From assembly GCF_001039355.2 (NCBI RefSeq), contig NW_019775748.1:1-21388 (forward strand): DNA of 21,388 nt. Direction: 5' to 3'. Source of the stretch: Lingula anatina (lineage: Eukaryota; Brachiopoda; Lingulata; Lingulida; Lingulidae). Positions 16,340-21,388 of this stretch are shown piece by piece (positions within the stretch are counted from its first letter, which is position 1; every line of letters starts with the position of its first letter). Made by a program: the position numbers and the translations under genes. The notes beneath the pieces were generated by a model that did no database searches, was not told where the DNA came from, and was given only the letters and a program-made list of their open reading frames with translations.

Positions 16340-16490
16340 GTAGACCTCTGCCAAGGCAGCTGAATTTTCATTTTTGATCATTGATTGAAGGATCACCACC
16401 ACAAACTAATTGTTTCTAAGTTAACCAAATTCTGGTCCAGTCTGAAAATTTTACCAAAATGCATCTATTACATTTAGAAAGAGGTAATAA
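16340..16490. repeat. Second fragment of the CCTCTGCCAAGG repeat family
   Basis: It begins ACCTCTGCCAAGGCAGCTGA, runs through CTGGTCCAGTCTGAAAATTT and ends AGAGGTAATAA. The block AAATTTTACCAAAATGCATC corresponds to CAATTTCATCAAAATCGGTC in the reverse complement of the 7071-7190 fragment. The inverted CCTCTGCC...GAGGTAA ends suggest a short element with terminal inverted repeats. Confidence 0.55.
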
Positions 16491-17712
16491 ATTAAAACAA
16501 CTAGGGGAAAAAACTGTTTACCTTATAACATGAGTCAATTACTTAAAGCTTTAAGCTACATTCAACTAGAGTTGTTACAGTACCTCTCATATTTGATAGA
16601 ATTTTAGTACTAGTAAGTGATGGACAAACAATGAGAATGATTATTAGCATGACACAATCATTTGGGATGTAGATTGCCAAACCTAACAGAAAAACCTCAG
16701 TCAACAATTCATTCACGGGTCATTCCAAAAAGAAAAGGGTTCTCTGAATGGCGTCAGTGATGCACACATTGTGTGTAATATTTGCCTAACTCTGACTAAT
16801 CCTATTATTTTCTATACAGTACCCTCAATTTAGTACATATATATTTATAGTTAGGTGCCTTTCAATATGAAAAGAACTTCAGTTATTAAAGAGAGATATA
16901 AAACTGGCAAGTATTGCACAAAATGTGTCTCACTGACGTGACTCGGAGAACTCCCTTACATCACATCTACAGAATATTTAACACTGATGAGGACTGAAAT
17001 AGAACAAGATACAGACCACATGCAAAGAAGATTTACACTGCAAGATTCAAAGTTCAATGACAAATGAGTAATACTCATTCTCAAGTCCTTGGTCATTATT
17101 CTTTAAAACAACAACTCTGAACATTAACAAAATATCACATTAATATGGACAAAGAGCATTGCGTCCTGCGTCCCACAGTACAAGTTCCTTGTTGCACTCT
17201 AGTGGTACTGAGGGAGTCCAGTCAACCCTATCTATATCCCTTTTCTCTGAGCACTGATTCTTATTTGTGCACCTTTTTTAAGTATTTGATATAAATATCA
17301 GTCACTTTTGTTATTGGCAGTCCCTTTTTTTTAATCTGTTGACAAACTGGCTGCATCTATTCCCAGAAAGAGAACTATGAGCAAGTCGATTGTCTTCTGT
17401 AAGCCATAAATGACATCAAAAAACACTGATGGCTGAATGTAAGAAAAAAAAATCACTTAAAACACCAGAAAATGCAATGTCACTCTAAAGACAGTCCTGC
17501 AGAGAATGTGAAGCTTACATCCCATTGGCTGTAACTGGTCACATGGCAGCTGTGTGCGTATCCACGAGGTTATAATACATACTGGTCATCTTCAAACATG
17601 TGGTTGTACATGAAGCTGACTGCTGACATGAGAAGAATAGTCCATTTCTCTGCTAAGCATCTTCTGCAGGTTTTTAAATGATCATAAATAAAGCTGGCGT
17701 GTGATCAGAAAG

Positions 17713-20700
17713 CTATGACATATCTACCCCTAGCAGTTTCCGTACATGTTCATAAGTGACGTAGCTGATGCTGACTGCTGGTAACACCTTGGCAAAATTA
17801 GGTATAATTCCTCTATAGAGTCCTAAGAATCCCTCTTCTTTCACAATTGTCCTGCCTAAACCTATCCAACTGTCTTTCTTTCCTCCAAGCTTGCCTGAAA
17901 TAATAATTTAAAAGAAATTGTGGCCACAATAATTATTAGATTAAACCTGCAATGAAGGATATCCGTATCATTTCCAAATTTGCTCCATACACAATGGACT
18001 ACTTTCAAATGTATCAACGCTTGCTAATAACTGCAATTTTAATCAAAATTTGAAGTCTAGCTACAAAACAAACAATAAAGTAGTAACTTTTCTTCAATCA
18101 ACAGCTAACACTGAAATTGTGTTTACCTCCAATATTTGTTTGCCTCACAAAACTAACAGTTTTCCATGTTACCAGCTATATTTTCTTACCTTTGCCTTGT
18201 AGTTTGGTTTCTATTCATGCTACTATAAGATCTCCTAACCTTTGACTTGTAATTTGGTTTGTATTAATACCATATCTTTCTAGCTTTGGCTTGTAGTTTG
18301 CTTCATCTTAATGCTATTATAACATTTTCATACCTTTGGCTTGTAATTTGGTTCGTATCAATGCCATACCTCTTTACTTTTAGCTTGTAGTTTGGTTCTT
18401 ATCAATGCTATTATAATATCTGCTCACCTTTGGCTTGTAGTTTGGTTCGTATTAATGCCAAGGGATATGTACAAAGCTGTCCAAACGAGCAGCTGGTAGC
18501 ACCACAGAAGAGGAGGAAGATGATGGAGGGGTCTTGGTGGTCTGGGTACCAGGCTTTATGCTTACTTTTTAGTGTCTGCAGAGAAAACATGAAAAATGGT
18601 GTAAAAAATTAAGGAACAGAAGCAAAAAAAAAAAAAAAATCCATTGGATTGTTCGTGGTCCAAGGATTTCTTTTATACCATTCTATTTACTGACATTTTA
18701 GTGATAATAATAATAACTTACTTTGGAACAAGTTATCTATAAAACTGCTACATTTCACTTTTATCACAAAAGCATCATTAGGATGAATACCCACAAGACA
18801 TTGGGTGTTGGTAGTAAGACTTGTGAACCATTCTTACTCAGGGTAGTACTTGATGATGCTCTTGTGACAAGAGCTAAACACAGCTCTTTCATGAATAATA
18901 TGTTCCAAACTAAAATTATTATCTCTAAAACTTAAGTTCATGAAGCAAAATAAAACTATATTGACCATTTTGAATATAGTTTAAAATTACCAGTGCAAAG
19001 TCATTTTTGAACTCACCTCATAAATAAACAGATCTATCCCTGCGTAGGGTAAGATCCCAACCAGATTTGGTAGGTACCCCCGATATAAAGACATCCCACC
19101 ATCGTGTTTGACTACTTTGGAAACACAGTCAACAATTCCACTATATTCTCCAGTTCTACCCAGGGCCAGTCTTGTTTTTATGACCTAGAAACACAGAACA
19201 GAACTTACACAAACCAGTGTTTGTTGAATCAAGCTATAGGTTTCTTTCCACAAAGCTGTTGTCCCAATATTTTCACTGAAAAGTATGCACCAGGCAAAGT
19301 ATTTGGTATGAGCTGTATCAGGACTGATGTAGGAAATGTTTACTCAAAACATTCAACAAGTTCAGACAGGAAAGGTTATCAACTATGACATCAATGAGGC
19401 AATACATTACAGCACAAGACATTGTGTTAGTTGAGACACTGTATTTGGTGGGTGTACACTGTTTTTTGTAGTTCTTGCCTCCATGGGAGGAGATTGTGTT
19501 AGTTGAGACAATGTTTGGTGGGTGTACACTGTTTTTTGCAGTTCTTGCCTCCATTCATCACTTTACAGTTGTACGTCGACAGGAAACTCGAACTGCATTG
19601 TGGGAGGGGGAAAGAGCGTGAACTCATGGCGCGAAGGCTCTTGAACACAAAATAATGACTACCTGCTGTGTTTCAAGTTGCAGAAATGATAGAAGGTATC
19701 GAGAAAGGTAATTTCCCGCTAATTTTACAATCATGGACCAGAGTGTGTGATCGTCGAGGTTATTCCCCATTATTCGTATACTCGCTGTTTTTGTTTTGCT
19801 CTATTTTTTCCCACAATGCAATTCTCACGCATGCGCGCAGCGATTTTGTAAGTATCTGTAAAGTGGTGAATGGGAAGAGATTGTGTTAGTTGAGACAATG
19901 TTTGGTGGGAGTACACTGTTTTTTGCAGTTCTTGCCTCCATGGGAAGAGAATGTGTTAGTTGAGACAATGTTTGGTGGGTGTACACTGTTTTTTGCAGTT
20001 CTTGCCTCCATGGGAAGAGATTGTGTTAGTCGAGACCATGTTTGGTGGGAGTACATGACCCAATTCTTACCTCCATGGGATATATAATTGTCTGTGCCAC
20101 AGCTCCAGCCAAAGAACCAGATATAAACCTGTGGACTGGTGCTATCTCTCCACTATATGGATCTTTGAAGCTACGCTTTATCTGGAAAACAACAACAAAA
20201 AAATTTAGTCATTTTTTTCCCCAAATCATAATTTTATTTGTCATATAGTAAAAATATCAATACTCACGTATCAGATATGTATTATATCATGTGTCTTCCA
20301 TTTAAAACATCACGTGTGCAATATTTTAAATGGAAGACACATAATATAATAAATAGCTATTCCTAAAAACAGAAGTACACACTTTGGGCCCACTCTCAAT
20401 GAAGCTACTGTTCTATGTATAGCGTTTGAATGCAATCAAACTAGCAGATTAACACGCCTCCTCTTGTTTCCAATGTACATGTATAATCATCAGCTTTTTA
20501 TCTGAAATCCACTGGAAGCCAGGAGGAGGCATGTTGAACTGTTAATCTGATTACATTCAACAACAGTCCCCGAGGAGCTGGTTCCATCTATGAAAAACAA
20601 TAGTTTCACCCTTTTGCTGCTTTAAAATTTTCACCTGTTCATATGCCATGAATTTAATTGCAGATTCTGGGGCGATCTTTAAGACATTGATGCCATTTCC

Positions 20701-20787
20701 TCTCCACAGTCCTCTGGCACCTCCTTCTCGATATAACTGCTTAAATCCACTATATACACCTAGTTTGTTCTGATTTGTACTATATAC
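17713..20787 (-). CDS. SLC25A24-like: Mitochondrial ATP-Mg/Pi carrier (SCaMC, SLC25A23/24/25 family), last five exons
   Basis: Inner-membrane carrier exchanging ATP-Mg (or ADP) for phosphate; the family has an N-terminal calmodulin-like Ca2+ domain, which would be off the right edge. Exons on the minus strand: 20787-20635, 20181-20071, 19184-19017, 18575-18428, 17894-17713. They join in frame to 253 residues plus TAG. Visible: the end of carrier repeat 1 ([20 protein letters not shown], then YEQIKR); repeat 2 signature PMEVIKTRL, then [20 protein letters not shown]; repeat 3 signature [13 protein letters not shown], then [20 protein letters not shown] and [13 protein letters not shown]. The third signature has Ala where most carriers have Asp/Glu, as in human SCaMCs (PLALVRT). 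The paralogue cannot be fixed without the N-terminus. The donors of exons 20181-20071 and 18575-18428 each seed a tandem repeat array in the following intron. Confidence 0.93.
18188..18425 (-). repeat. Tandem array of five decoy copies of an exon end plus splice donor
   Basis: Units start at 18188, 18238, 18282, 18332 and 18376 on the plus strand, with alternating periods of 50 and 44 bases (a 94-base dimer). Each resembles the true exon end at 18426-18460, which codes [10 protein letters not shown] and carries the real donor. The unit at 18332 differs at only two of about 35 positions. On the minus strand four of five copies keep a GT donor: AAAG|GTAAGA (18188 unit), AAAG|GTTAGG, AAAG|GTATGA and AAAA|GTAAAG; the 18282 unit has CT instead. 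Reading past the true donor meets TAA within five codons, so use of a decoy would truncate the protein. Confidence 0.85.
19420..20076 (-). repeat. 70-base minisatellite seeded at an exon/donor junction
   Basis: There are five copies: about 19420-19484, 19485-19554, 19872-19941, 19942-20011 and 20012-20076. The second and third are separated by an inserted element. Each copy ends (plus strand) in CCTCCAT, followed by GGGA, which is the sequence at the end of the real carrier exon (20071-20181). On the minus strand every copy but the one at the real junction reads CATGGAG|GCAAGAACTG, the exon end followed by a GC-type donor; the real junction is CATGGAG|GTAAGAATTG. The 65-base copy next to the exon is the most diverged in its middle. 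Confidence 0.85.
19555..19869 (+). mobile_element. Small DNA transposon with AT target duplication and THAP-like start
   Basis: A 315-base insertion interrupts a 70-base minisatellite unit exactly at CCAT|GGG and leaves AT on both sides (19553-19554 and 19870-19871). Ends are inverted: TCATCACTTTACAG on the left and TCACCACTTTACAG on the right strand-reversed (13 of 14). A perfect 12-base subterminal inverted repeat, TGCATTGTGGGA, lies at 19594-19605 and 19809-19820. Inside, from 19655 on the plus strand, a reading frame starts [18 protein letters not shown] and then meets AG|GTAATT, a likely splice donor. C-x4-C-R-N resembles the start of a THAP zinc finger. Most of any transposase is missing, so it is non-autonomous. 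The AT duplication plus THAP would suit an ISL2EU-like family; this is from memory and unverified. Confidence 0.7.
20280..20351 (-). ncRNA. 72-base perfect intronic hairpin, candidate small-RNA precursor
   Basis: The two arms (20280-20313 and 20318-20351) fold into 34 consecutive pairs with an ACAC loop when read on the minus strand, the sense of the host carrier transcript. Four pairs are G-U wobbles; in plus-strand RNA these would be A-C mismatches. Size and shape resemble a pre-miRNA or small palindromic MITE, but perfect pairing is also typical of a young palindromic repeat. No expression evidence is available. Confidence 0.35.
20424..20561. repeat. Imperfect inverted repeat in the same carrier intron
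   Basis: Arms 20424-20475 and 20510-20561 are about 52 bases each and largely complementary: GTTTGAATGCAATC against GTTGAATGTAATC, then CGCCTCCTCTTG against TGCCTCCTCCTG, and GTTTCCAATG against GCTTCCAGTG. The spacer is about 34 bases. Mismatches are spread over both strands with at least one indel, so this looks like an old foldback element rather than a maintained RNA structure. No clear target duplication was found. Confidence 0.6.
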
Positions 20788-21388
20788 CTGCAAAATATAA
20801 TTAATTAATTAATCAATCAATAAAAATCAGTTCAACAACTGAAACATAATGAAACAAAACAGTTTTGACTAAAATTATGTCATGGTGCCATGAATTAAAA
20901 TAATATATGCCAATATACTACTGCTAATGGCATGCACACTTTCAATGTGATTGAGAAATAAGGTTGAAGAACTATCAAAATTGGACAAATGAAATATTTA
21001 AATTCAAATTTATACCAAACAAATCAGCACTTTTGCAAAATATTTAACAAAAATGAATGACTATTTCATTTAGACTTTCAAAACATAGTACATTTAATAC
21101 AAAGATCAAACCAAAGAAAATCTTCAAAAATAAAAAAAGAGCACATTCAAACCACTGCAGCTAAAAACAATGCAAAACAAATCACACTAATTTCTAAAAG
21201 ATATTTTGGAATAATAAAATAAGTATGAATCAAAAAGATAATAACAAAGGTTTTGCACCATTAAATAATAAATCAATAATTATTAGATCATGTTAACTTA
21301 GGTATGATATAATATTTTGTCAACATACAATTCAATCAGTGCTATAAGTAATATCTAAAGGAATGGTGAAATTAAAAGTGTTAGTAAT
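20788..21388 (-). other. Intron of the carrier gene, no exon recognised
   Basis: AT-rich sequence upstream of the first visible carrier exon. No codons for the first carrier signature (P-x-D/E-x-x-K/R) or the calcium-binding domain were found in any frame, so the preceding exon is off the window. A (TTAA)n-like tract lies at 20800-20815 next to the acceptor. Confidence 0.7.

Larger units (their letters stand above)
14586..17712. other. No coding exon recognised; GTF2H4 3' UTR and probable carrier 3' UTR
   Basis: About 3.1 kb separates the stop codons of two convergent genes. The first 200 bases are the GTF2H4 3' UTR. The rest is AT-rich, with no conserved peptide in any frame and only short Met-initiated ORFs. 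On the minus strand, AATAAA occurs at 15901-15896 and 15397-15392; use of either would give the carrier mRNA a 3' UTR of about 1.8-2.3 kb. A fragment of a dispersed repeat lies at about 16340-16490 and a 34-base tandem duplication at 14886-14943. Confidence 0.5.

Noticed and set aside
19318-19554. Minus-strand ORF of 78 codons with a repeated [12 protein letters not shown]-like peptide
   Set aside because: It is the translation of minisatellite units in an intron, not a protein family.
19890-20087. Plus-strand ORF of 65 codons with internal repeats
   Set aside because: Same minisatellite read on the other strand, opposite to the host gene.

Overview
The window is nuclear DNA of an intron-rich animal. 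Three conserved protein-coding genes are split into short exons with GT-AG (once GC-AG) introns of mostly 100-900 bases in AT-rich DNA full of microsatellites, minisatellites and small inverted repeats. I cannot name the species; compact introns and repeat content suggest an invertebrate or basal deuterostome rather than a mammal.

Layout: (1) positions 135-9166, minus strand: valyl-tRNA synthetase with a mitochondrial-type leader (VARS2), 21 visible exons coding for 887 residues; the C-terminal end lies off the left edge. (2) 9167-9391: a 225-base intergenic interval shared by two divergent genes. (3) 9392-14585, plus strand: complete 14-coding-exon gene for the p52 subunit of TFIIH (GTF2H4), 460 residues. 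(4) 14586-17712: no coding exon recognised; GTF2H4 3' UTR, then probably the long 3' UTR of the next gene. (5) 17713-20787, minus strand: last five exons (253 residues) of a calcium-regulated mitochondrial ATP-Mg/Pi carrier (SLC25A23/24/25 family); its N-terminal half lies off the right edge.

The genes do not form one pathway. VARS2 and the carrier act in mitochondria; GTF2H4 acts in nuclear transcription and nucleotide-excision repair. GTF2H4 and VARS2 are also next-door neighbours in the human MHC class I region (there tail-to-head), so their head-to-head pairing here may be old linkage.

The most unusual signals are in the carrier gene. Two tandem arrays in two different introns (18188-18425 and about 19420-20076) are built from copies of the neighbouring exon's 3' end including its 5' splice site, giving rows of decoy donors. 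One array is interrupted by a small DNA transposon (19555-19869) with terminal inverted repeats, an AT target duplication and what looks like the start of a THAP-domain reading frame. Another intron holds a 72-base hairpin (20280-20351) that pairs without mismatch only in the sense of the host transcript. VARS2 intron 1 appears to be a GC-AG intron, and a perfect GGTCAnnnTGACC palindrome abuts the VARS2 start codon.
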